Origin: Frankiaceae bacterium
GTDB lineage: Bacteria; Actinomycetota; Actinomycetes; Mycobacteriales; SCTD01
DNA length: 42,323 nucleotides
NCBI GenBank assembly: GCA_016650445.1
Contig: JAENVS010000037.1
Location: forward strand, 1-42,323
Direction: 5' to 3'
Every line of letters begins with the position of its first letter. The stretch's first letter is position 1. Made by a program: the position numbers and the translations under genes. Below the pieces are notes generated by a model that saw nothing but the letters and a program-made list of their open reading frames with translations, was not told where the DNA came from and ran no database searches. This document shows, one piece after another, positions 36,691-42,323 of this stretch.

Positions 36691-36912
36691 ATGGGCCGAC
36701 CGACCAACCGCTATGCCGCCCGCCGCGAGGCTTCCCTCGCCCGGATGACGGCGCAGATCACGCTGCCTCCACGTGACGTAGGGGAGTCGCAGGGCGCCTA
36801 CTTTCGTCGCTGCGCGATCGTGTGGTTGGCCGCTCCCGGCGAGCATGACCCCGAGGAGCGCGCAGACGTGCTGCGCCTGGGTGCGCTGGCGTCGCGACCG
36901 AACCATCCCTGA
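36691..36912 (+). CDS. Small hypothetical protein
   Basis: This 73-residue protein starts at ATG 36691 (MGRPTNRYAARREASLARMT). It has a basic N-terminal part and an acidic C-terminal half (PGEHDPEERADVLRLGAL). There is no membrane segment or known motif. A ribosome binding site is not obvious. An overlapping minus-strand frame exists; this strand is preferred because codon third positions look GC-rich here and the neighbouring downstream gene runs the same way. The call is tentative. Confidence 0.5.
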   Translation: MGRPTNRYAARREASLARMTAQITLPPRDVGESQGAYFRRCAIVWLAAPGEHDPEERADVLRLGALASRPNHP

Positions 36913-36985
36913 CGTCCCGATTCGTCCCGCGGCCGGACTACGCCGAACGGCTGCGAAAACCCAAGCGGTGAGGGACTGTCGCGGC

Positions 36986-37255
36986 ATGCCCACCGATCCA
37001 CGCGCCGAGCTCAGGGCACTGGCGCTGTGGCACACGCGCCGCCGGGCGGTCGACGAGCTCCTCGAGCCGCTGCTCGAGTACGGCCCGGTGGCGGTCGAGC
37101 GGGTGTCGGATCGGCTGTTTCAGGTCCGCTCCCTCGTGATCGAGGAGCAGAACGCGTTCCAGGCCTTCGTCGATCTCGTCCTCGAGCACCAGCGGGACGA
37201 GGGCGTCGTACTCGAGATGTTCGGGCGGCGGGCGGACGACGGCCTCGACCGTTAG
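36986..37255 (+). CDS. Hypothetical helical protein
   Basis: This 89-residue soluble protein starts at ATG 36986 (MPTDPRAELRALALWHTRRR). It is almost entirely alpha-helical by composition and acidic overall, with phrases RAVDELLEPLLEYGPVAVER and QAFVDLVLEHQRDEGVV. No family was recognised. A stretch with two 60-bp direct repeats follows, then hairpin CAGCCGC/GCGGCTG at 37409-37427, which may act as a terminator. Confidence 0.6.
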   Translation: MPTDPRAELRALALWHTRRRAVDELLEPLLEYGPVAVERVSDRLFQVRSLVIEEQNAFQAFVDLVLEHQRDEGVVLEMFGRRADDGLDR

Positions 37256-37271
37256 GGCGCGGTCCGCCGAG

Positions 37272-37405
37272 GTGATCGGCGTGCGCGCCGCACGTGTGCG
37301 CGGCGAGCGTGCGATGCGCACGGCGATCTTGCCTCGCCCAGCTGTGTGATCGGCGTGCGCGCCGCACGTGTGCGCGGCGAGCGTGCGATCCGCACGGCGA
37401 TCTTG
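37272..37405. repeat. Two 60-bp direct repeats with internal inverted repeats
   Basis: Copies at 37272-37331 and 37346-37405 differ at a single base and are 14 nt apart. Each copy begins GATCGGCGTGCGC a base or two in and ends GCGCACGGCGATC (copy 1), an inverted repeat with one mismatch, so each can form a long hairpin. The copies sit in a stretch without a convincing gene (37256-37552), just upstream of the broken tRNA. Confidence 0.9.
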
Positions 37406-37408
37406 GAG

Positions 37409-37427
37409 CAGCCGCGAAGGGCGGCTG
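37409..37427 (+). terminator. Short hairpin
   Basis: The stem is CAGCCGC/GCGGCTG with loop GAAGG. It is a possible terminator for the hypothetical gene at 36986-37255, although it is 154 nt past its stop and lacks a T-run. Confidence 0.35.
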
Positions 37428-37552
37428 GCGGCGATGCAGAGGGTGACGGATGTCCCGCGTTTCCGTGGAAGCGTCCAGACCGCGAGGAACGCCGCTCTCT
37501 CGGCCCCATCCCCGACGCCGCGCAGGGGTCTGACCTGCAACGATGGTCCCAA

Positions 37553-37595
37553 GGGGCGGTAGCTCAGCTGGTCAGAGCACGGGACTCATAATCCG
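37553..37595 (+). tRNA. Truncated tRNA-Met/Ile (CAT), 5' half only
   Basis: The acceptor strand GGGGCGG, bases TA, the D arm GCTC...GAGC, and an anticodon arm CGGGA-CTCATAA-TCC are present. The sequence leaves the tRNA after three bases of the 3' anticodon strand (expected TCCCG, found TCCGA). No variable loop, T arm or 3' acceptor follows within the next 120 nt. This is a typical integrase target position. The partial gene cannot make a functional tRNA. Confidence 0.8.
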
Positions 37596-37760
37596 ATTTG
37601 GCGCGTCTTTCAGGGTACGCCGAAACACGCTGAAATTTGCCAAACACGCTGCTACGTAAGGGATTTTCGCGGTCCGGTCGTTGACCGTTGGGAACCGCCA
37701 AAGACCGCCGTTGGCCCCTCGATATGGCACGTATGTGGCACGCCGGCGCCCCCGTGCCGG
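37596..37760. other. Possible integration junction with arm-like repeats
   Basis: The sequence after the tRNA break contains two direct AAACACGCTG copies (37623-37632 and 37642-37651) and two TGGCACG copies (37725-37731 and 37736-37742). I see no convincing gene in 37593-37957; two short frames are open, but neither has a recognisable product. The layout resembles the attachment region of a tyrosine-recombinase element; no integrase gene is in the window. Confidence 0.4.
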
Positions 37761-37957
37761 GGTCAGGCTGGCTTCGCGGTTCTCTTCCGGCCGGATGCCT
37801 GACGCAGCGGACCGGGTTGCCGCCATCGAGGACGAGTTGCGCCTAGCCGCCGGCCAGACGGCGCCGAGCAAGACGGCCCTCTTCCTGTCACCACCAGCAG
37901 GAGCGCTCGGCGGCTCTCGTCGACAACCAGGGCCGAGCGCGCGGGTAGGGATTCGCT

Positions 37958-37982
37958 ATTCGGGCACGCCCGAATGTAGAAT
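37958..37982 (+). promoter_or_regulatory. Palindromic operator and -10 of the AbiE-like operon
   Basis: A perfect palindrome ATTCGGGC-AC-GCCCGAAT (37958-37975) lies directly before TAGAAT (37977-37982), a good -10 box. The ATG is 6 nt further on, so the transcript probably is leaderless. AbiEi-type antitoxins repress their own operons by binding inverted repeats in the promoter, and this fits. Confidence 0.65.
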
Positions 37983-37988
37983 ACGGTC

Positions 37989-38936
37989 ATGGTGGTAACT
38001 GGAATCAGTCGCGGTCTCGACGGCCTGTTGGAGGCGCTGACAAGCCTGGGGTTGGAGGCCGAGCCGGGGGTCGGATCGGTGTCGATCACCTGGGACGGCC
38101 GGACCCTGATGCTCGCGGTCGCGCTGGCGTCGCAGGTGACCGGCTCCAAGGCGCAGCAGCTCATCGGCGACCATGCCAGCGCCGGGGTGGTCGTCGCAGA
38201 TCGGATCACTGCTGATGCCCGTGCGCTACTGACGGCCTCAGGGTGGTCCTGGCTGGATCTGCGGGGCCACCTGCACCTGCGTGGACCGGGGTTGCTTGTA
38301 GACACGGCTGTTCCCGCCCGGGCCCGACCCGCGGTGCGCGTACAGCCACCGATCCGGGGGAAGGCGGGGCTGGCCGTCGCCTATTGGCTGTGTGCTCACC
38401 CGGGAACGGCGCTGTCGCCCACCGGGGCGACCGGTGAGCTGGGCTTCGCCCCGTCCACGCTCAGTACCGCCGCGTCGGCGCTTGCTGAGGCCGGCTTGCT
38501 CAACTCCGATCGGGTGGCGGTCCTGCCGGAGCTGTTCTGGGAGCTGGCTGCTGGCTGGCAGCTCGAGTGGACCTGGCTGGCCAGTCGGCCGGAGCCGTCC
38601 GAGCACGCGGCCTCGTGGGTGCGAACGGGTGACGCCGTCGCCGTGGCGTACGGCGCGCCCTTGGTGAGGGTGGGGGAGGGGCCGCTCGAGCTCCTGGTTC
38701 CTGGGCCGGTCGACCTCACGATCGCCGCCCGCCGTTACGGAGTTGCCCGGCCTGGCACGGGCGAGGCAGCGCTCGCCGTGGCTCCGGTAAGACAGGTTGT
38801 CGGCTACAGCGGCGAGAGCGAAAGCGGCTGGCGGCTGGCCCCGAAGCTTGCCGTCGCCTTGCAGCTCGCGACCGACGTGGCTCGCGGCAGAGAAATCCTG
38901 CACGACTGGCTCGGGGACGATCATGTCTGGCTCTGA
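37989..38936 (+). CDS. AbiEi-like antitoxin/regulator of type IV toxin-antitoxin system
   Basis: This 315-residue protein is encoded upstream of, and overlapping, a nucleotidyltransferase-type toxin gene. The N-terminal part (about 1-110) is an alpha/beta region with ADRITADARALLTASGWSWLDLRGHLHL. A central winged-helix-like region (about 120-180: KAGLAVAYWLCAHPG, LGFAPSTLSTAASALAEAGLL) would bind DNA. The C-terminal part ends with the phrase LAVALQLATDVARGREILHDW typical of AbiEi-like proteins. The role proposed is to neutralise the toxin and repress the operon through the palindrome at 37958-37975. ATG 37989 is the start. The pair overlap (14 nt) indicates coupled translation. The family assignment rests on gene order and motifs, not on a search. 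Confidence 0.75.
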   Translation: MVVTGISRGLDGLLEALTSLGLEAEPGVGSVSITWDGRTLMLAVALASQVTGSKAQQLIGDHASAGVVVADRITADARALLTASGWSWLDLRGHLHLRGPGLLVDTAVPARARPAVRVQPPIRGKAGLAVAYWLCAHPGTALSPTGATGELGFAPSTLSTAASALAEAGLLNSDRVAVLPELFWELAAGWQLEWTWLASRPEPSEHAASWVRTGDAVAVAYGAPLVRVGEGPLELLVPGPVDLTIAARRYGVARPGTGEAALAVAPVRQVVGYSGESESGWRLAPKLAVALQLATDVARGREILHDWLGDDHVWL

Positions 38937-39693
38937 CGCTCCCCGCGTACTGCTCGCCGGTGAGGCGATCGGTGGTCTCGTGCGCGCCATCGCGCAGATG
39001 AGCTCCGCGGACCTCGGGCCCTACGCGATCGTCGGTGGCGTCGCCGTGGCTGCGCGGCTCGGCCAAGCCCACCGGGTCACCCGCGACGTGGACGCTGTCG
39101 TCGACCAGGACCATCTCCCCGCAGCGATCGCCGTTCTCCGCGGCTTGCCGAGCGCCACGGCCGACCCGGCCGGCGGACCTCACCGCATCCTGCTGCAAGG
39201 CACCAAGGTCGAGGTGCTGGAAGTCGGACTGCTGACCGACGCCGATGACCTCGGCGACCTGCCCGAGCGTCAGCGGTTGTTCGTGTCAGCCCATAGCTGG
39301 GCACTCGCGACCGCGACCGCGTTGACGCTCGCCACGATTGGTGCGGACAGCGTCGAGGCGACTGCACCGTTCGCCAGCCCGGCGGCCTTGGTCGCCATGA
39401 AGCTGCACGCCATCCAAGACCGCTCAGGTGACGGGCAGGCCAAGCGCGCCGGCGACGCCTGGGACCTCCACCAGCTCCTCAGCCACCACAACAGCCGGGG
39501 CCAGATCAGCGACGCTCTCCGTGCCGGCCCGGAAACACTTTGCCTCGCGGTCCACGCCGCCGCGCAGCGCGTGCTCGTCGATGACGCAGCCCGAACCCGA
39601 GCCTGGCTGCGCACCGCCGGTGGGGCTCAGGCTGCCGTGAGCGCCGACGAGATCAACCGCCTCGGGCAGGAGCTGGTCGAGGGACTCAGGTAG
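38923..39693 (+). CDS. AbiEii-like nucleotidyltransferase toxin
   Basis: This 256-residue protein starts at ATG 38923 within the 3' end of the antitoxin gene. The nucleotidyltransferase core is YAIVGGVAVAARLGQAHRVTRDVDAVVD (about 34-61, read here as GG, then a D-x-D pair at about 55-57). The C-terminal half has the helical pattern of AbiEii/DUF1814-type enzymes, FASPAALVAMKLHAIQDR followed by RAGDAWDLHQLL, where a lysine and an aspartate are conserved. Such toxins transfer nucleotides to a cellular target, for example tRNA; the target here is unknown. It is the second gene of a bicistronic unit. The next sequence downstream is a helicase remnant. Confidence 0.82.
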   Translation: MSGSDAPRVLLAGEAIGGLVRAIAQMSSADLGPYAIVGGVAVAARLGQAHRVTRDVDAVVDQDHLPAAIAVLRGLPSATADPAGGPHRILLQGTKVEVLEVGLLTDADDLGDLPERQRLFVSAHSWALATATALTLATIGADSVEATAPFASPAALVAMKLHAIQDRSGDGQAKRAGDAWDLHQLLSHHNSRGQISDALRAGPETLCLAVHAAAQRVLVDDAARTRAWLRTAGGAQAAVSADEINRLGQELVEGLR

Positions 39694-39765
39694 GCCGAGG
39701 ACGTCCAGCGCGCGATCGGACACGCGGCTGGCCGTTGGCTGCCAGGTTGCAGGAGGCGCCATTAG

Positions 39766-40173
39766 GGTCGGCAAACGCAGTGGACCGCGCACCTGGAGCG
39801 GCTGACTGCGGAACTCACCGCACGCGGCCACGGACCTGTCGTGCTGCGCGGCGGCATGGGCACGAAGCAGCGAGCTGCTGCCCTCGCGCAGCTGGAACGG
39901 CCAACTGGAGATGAAGCGCTCCTGGTCGTGGCCACTGGACCGTTCGTCGGGGAGGGCTTCGACTGTCCCGCACTGGACACCCTGTTCCTCGCCGCACCGA
40001 TCGCGTTCAAGGGTCGGCTCGTCCAATACGTCGGACGCATCCTGCGTCCCTACCCAGGCAAGGTGACCGCAGAGGTTCACGACTACCACGACCTGCGTGA
40101 AGGCGTTCTCGCCTCGTCGCTTGCCAAGCGCGCGCCCGGCTACATCAGCCTCGGCTTCCCCGACCCTCGGTGA
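39766..40173 (+). pseudogene. 3' remnant of a DEAD/DEAH-box helicase
   Basis: The frame is open only from the stop at 39763-39765. It reads GRQTQWTAHLERLTAELTAR, VVLRGGMGTKQRAA, then FVGEGFDCPALDTLFLAAPIAF and the superfamily-2 motif VI QYVGRILRPYPGK, ending in DYHDLREGVLASSL and a normal stop. These are the last about 135 residues of restriction-type SF2 helicases. Motifs I to III (nucleotide-binding and DEAD box) are absent, so no activity is possible. It was probably cut when the island was assembled. Start codons inside (39841 GTG) are unlikely to be used for a functional protein. Confidence 0.8.
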
Positions 40174-40247
40174 AGTCCTCTCGTCACATCGCCGACCGGC
40201 TGGATGAGGCCAGGCACGCAGCCCCGCGCAGGCCACCGTTGCAACCG

Positions 40248-40628
40248 TCACTGCCGGTGCTGCGGGGCCGCCTCGCTCCACCAGTCCGGCGGCGGTTCGT
40301 TCCTGTCGCGCAGGAAAGCGAGTCTGTTCGCAGCTTGCTCCCACTGTCCGCCGCTCGAGCCGCAGAAGGACCAGAGTTTGGCGGCAGCGCGCTTGTAGCG
40401 GTGTATGAGGTCGTCGAGTTCGAACTCGTCGATCTCGCCGGCATCGAGTCGTAGGAACCCGTCGCGAAGGTGATCGAGCAGTCTGCCCAGTTCCTGCTGA
40501 TGATAGGCAGCGACCACCGCGCGAGCAGCCTGCCGCGCCGCCTTGGCTGCCCGTGGCTGGTGACTCGCCTCTGGCTCGATCACGTCGCGACCGTACGCTC
40601 TGGCCGCTTGGCTATGGAGCTGCTGCAT
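40248..40628 (-). CDS. Hypothetical helical protein
   Basis: This 126-residue soluble protein starts at ATG 40628 (MQQLHSQAARAYGRDVIE). An upstream TTG at 40661 is open but less likely. It has an alanine- and charge-rich helix (about 20-45) followed by DFELDDLIHRYKRAAAKLW-like sequence (about 65-85). The C-terminal block is GGQWEQAANRLAFLRDR then PPPDWWSE with a tryptophan pair. I think it is a real gene of the accessory-island type seen in actinomycete genomes, but no domain was recognised. It converges with the helicase remnant. Confidence 0.65.
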   Translation of the reverse strand: MQQLHSQAARAYGRDVIEPEASHQPRAAKAARQAARAVVAAYHQQELGRLLDHLRDGFLRLDAGEIDEFELDDLIHRYKRAAAKLWSFCGSSGGQWEQAANRLAFLRDRNEPPPDWWSEAAPQHRQ

Positions 40629-40790
40629 ACCGGCGCCTACCTTCCCCGAGGCCGCGGACAACGCGGCGGGCCCGCATCTGCGAACGCTGACCGGCGCGGG
40701 GAGCGGGGGGTACGTTCGCGGGTACGCCCGTGGGTACGGCAGTGAGCTAACGGCGCACTTACCCGCGTCCAGGCGGCCGCGCGCGGGCGA

Positions 40791-41198
40791 TCAACGTGAC
40801 GGCCACGCCACCCGCTTGTCGACCCACGAGACGCCCTCGTGGCGGCACAGGCAAAAGGGATGCCCCACGGGGTCGGTGTAGACCTGCCACCCGTACCCCT
40901 CGGGTCCGATGAAGTCCTTTTGCATAGTCGCGCCGAGCTTGGTCACGCGACGCTGTTCCGCCTCGATCTGGTCAACCTCGAAGTCAAGGTGGAACTGCTT
41001 AGGGTGTTCGCCCTCGGGCCAACGCGGAGCGCGATAGTCGTTCACCCGCTGGAAGGCGAGGTCCACCTCCCCGAAAGCAATGAGGGCCATGTCCGCTGAG
41101 CTGCCCTCCACGAGCGCGCGGCCAGTCACCTCGGAGTAGAACGCCGCGAGCCTCGTAGGGTCCGGGCAGTCGATGATGAAACCCAGCAGTTGCAGCAT
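40791..41198 (-). CDS. VOC-family (glyoxalase-like) protein
   Basis: This 135-residue protein has the paired beta-alpha-beta-beta-beta modules of the vicinal-oxygen-chelate fold. It starts MLQLLGFIIDCPDPTRLAAFY. The metal or substrate region includes FGEVDLAFQRVNDYRAPRWP, then HPKQFHLDFEVDQIEAEQ and a late YGWQVYTDPVGHPFCLCR strand typical of glyoxalase/bleomycin-resistance-like enzymes. Specificity is unknown. The start is ATG 41198; the frame is open upstream to 41294, but AAGGT sits before this ATG and the conserved fold begins there. It is a single gene divergent from the next membrane protein. Confidence 0.88.
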   Translation of the reverse strand: MLQLLGFIIDCPDPTRLAAFYSEVTGRALVEGSSADMALIAFGEVDLAFQRVNDYRAPRWPEGEHPKQFHLDFEVDQIEAEQRRVTKLGATMQKDFIGPEGYGWQVYTDPVGHPFCLCRHEGVSWVDKRVAWPSR

Positions 41199-41339
41199 CG
41201 GACGACCTTGCCACGCAGCTAGACGTCGGGCTTCCACCGACGCCAACGGCGCTATTGCAGTTGCGGCCACTCGGCCTCGCTGAGAACGGCACATAGCCGC
41301 TGGCGATCACCGGCATATCCAGCGCCTACCGTTCGGTCC

Positions 41340-41660
41340 GTGACACGGCCAACAATGCTGCTGACCTCTGCCTTCATCGTCGACATCGTTGCCGTCACCG
41401 TTGGCCTGGCAGTCAGCGACGGTCGCGCAAGCACCCGCCTCGCCGGCGCAGTTCTGCTCTTCCTGATCTACGGCGGCCTCGCGCTGATCGTCCGCCGACG
41501 ACCGAGGGCCGTCGCGCTCGTGATCGTCGTCCTAGCGACGTCCGGCGCCGCGGCGAATGTCGTCTCGCCGAACCCGGGACAACTCCTCGTCGCGGTGCTT
41601 TCCGGTGTGAGCGCGGGCTTGGCGCTTGCCGCACTGCGCTCGCTACGCACACCCGCCTAG
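41340..41660 (+). CDS. Small membrane protein
   Basis: This 106-residue protein has about four hydrophobic helices (about 5-25, 35-52, 56-75 and 82-100) and little else: [67 protein letters not shown]. Loops are short and basic. The GTG start (41340) has no clear ribosome binding site. The function is unknown. It converges with the ParB-like gene; 17 nt separate the ends. Confidence 0.7.
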   Translation: MTRPTMLLTSAFIVDIVAVTVGLAVSDGRASTRLAGAVLLFLIYGGLALIVRRRPRAVALVIVVLATSGAAANVVSPNPGQLLVAVLSGVSAGLALAALRSLRTPA

Positions 41661-41677
41661 CGGCAGTTACCGACGCG

Positions 41678-42067
41678 TCATAGACCGGACAGCTCGTACG
41701 GCAGGTCCTGCGGTGTGCAGTTCCTGTAGTCAGGGTCCGGCAACTCGGGGAGCCGGATAGCGGGAACGGTGATATGGCCATCGACTAGCGCGCGAACAAC
41801 GCGATGCATACCGTCCATGACCCGCCCATCGGGCGACAGGATGATCGGGTAGCGCAAGTCGGCCGCTTGCACCAAGTACACCCGCTCCGCGATGCTGCGC
41901 ACCGTCGGCTCGTATCCGTGGTCGTACCAATAGTTCTCGTCCAGTTGAGCGATCTCCGCGAGCGGTACCTCCTCCACAGGAAGGCCCGCCGATAGGGCAA
42001 TGAGTCGATCCACGTCCCAGGCGTCAAGACCAACCGAGCCTGGCCGAAACGAGTACTGCTTCCGCAT
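41678..42067 (-). CDS. Small ParB/Sulfiredoxin-fold-like protein
   Basis: This 129-residue protein starts at ATG 42067 (MRKQYSFRPGSVGLDAWDVDR). The centre has LPVEEVPLAEIAQLDENYWY and the signature-like phrase ILSPDGRVMDGMHRVVRAL, resembling the ParB N-terminal (G-x-x-R-x-x-A) nucleotide-binding motif with histidine-arginine. It lacks a helix-turn-helix, so it is not a partition protein. It might be an isolated ParB/Srx-type nucleotidase domain; the function is unknown. Frame upstream to 42118 is open but begins in poor context. Confidence 0.68.
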   Translation of the reverse strand: MRKQYSFRPGSVGLDAWDVDRLIALSAGLPVEEVPLAEIAQLDENYWYDHGYEPTVRSIAERVYLVQAADLRYPIILSPDGRVMDGMHRVVRALVDGHITVPAIRLPELPDPDYRNCTPQDLPYELSGL

Positions 42068-42201
42068 CTGTGCAGAATGCCGCACGGCGGCCATGCCGGT
42101 CGCATCGCTCGCGGGCACGGAGCGGCACCTCTCTGCTCCCCGGGATCGCCCGCCGTACGGATGAAATCGGAGCGTGCCGCGCCCTTGGGCTCAGGGGGTG
42201 G

Positions 42202-42233
42202 TCGCAACACCTGAGTGATGCGGGGTGTTGCGA
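42202..42233. repeat. Inverted repeat at the IS left end
   Basis: TCGCAACACC (42202-42211) and GGTGTTGCGA (42224-42233) are perfect 10-bp inverted copies separated by 12 nt. They flank the start codon of the transposase gene. They could be the hairpin or terminal part of an IS30-like left end, or an operator controlling the transposase. Confidence 0.65.
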
Positions 42234-42323
42234 TGGTCAGGCCAGCGATTCCCAGGACGGTGCGGCGACAGCTGTGGCGGTTGATCGCTGACGGGGTGTC
42301 GACGGAGGCGGCGGCCGCGGCGG
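42218..42323 (+). mobile_element. IS30-like transposase, 5' end (cut by window edge)
   Basis: A frame starting at ATG 42218 (MRGVAM...) or ATG 42233 reads VRPAIPRTVRRQLWRLIADG followed by VSTEAAAAA and runs off the window end. This is the N-terminal helix-turn-helix of IS30-family transposases: the phrase RRQLWRLIADGVSTE matches the common start. Only about 35 codons are visible, so catalytic residues cannot be checked. The inverted repeat at 42202-42233 overlaps its start. It marks the accessory nature of the window end. Confidence 0.7.

Overview
The window is very GC-rich and densely coded, with gene families typical of a filamentous or Frankiales/Kineosporiales-like actinomycete: an HrdB-type sigma factor next to dnaG, LivHMG fusions, GAF-ANTAR remnants, and many secreted Ala/Gly/Ser/Pro-rich proteins. 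The genus cannot be named from sequence alone. Positions 1-10.3 kb are core-like. They hold the 3' part of dnaG overlapping the principal sigma factor, an ABC exporter pair, a subtilisin-like exported protease, an MFS permease, a type IB DNA topoisomerase with a translationally coupled small membrane protein, a YtxH-like protein, a secreted glycosidase-like protein and tRNA-Asn(GTT).

Positions 10.6-29.2 kb form the most distinctive block. An ECF-type sigma factor with a membrane-spanning C-terminal tail (12644-13654) is flanked by three genes sharing an almost identical upstream element: TGTGACGC, a spacer of 15-16 nt, then GTCTTA. The three genes encode a large glycine-rich surface protein with a Ser-Ala repeat tract, a small four-cysteine secreted protein, and a GAF protein with a degenerate histidine-kinase-like C-terminus. 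Next comes a co-directional run of nine tightly packed genes: a secreted four-cysteine protein, a strong hairpin, a 1211-residue surface protein (possible beta-propeller plus SpaA-like folds and a C-terminal membrane anchor), a membrane-tethered type-1 binding protein, a LivH-LivM-LivG single-chain fusion, LivF, two membrane-anchored proteins, an NfeD-like OB protein and a flotillin. I read this as a candidate sigma-controlled cell-surface, importer and membrane-microdomain system; its substrate is unknown. The flotillin is frameshifted in this sequence.

Positions 29.3-37.3 kb hold small hypothetical genes, a decayed GAF-ANTAR regulator with two compensating frameshifts, a stand-alone response regulator, an NTF2-like protein, and a GGDEF-EAL protein overlapping a subtilisin-like protease that ends in a run of Trp-containing pentapeptide repeats. 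An acid-phosphatase-type lipoprotein and two small hypothetical genes follow.

From about 37.3 kb to the end the window looks like an island. It starts with two 60-bp direct repeats and a tRNA-Met(CAT) cut off inside its anticodon stem. It then carries an AbiE-like toxin-antitoxin pair with a palindromic operator, a helicase remnant, several small accessory genes, and the left end of an IS30-like insertion sequence truncated by the window edge.
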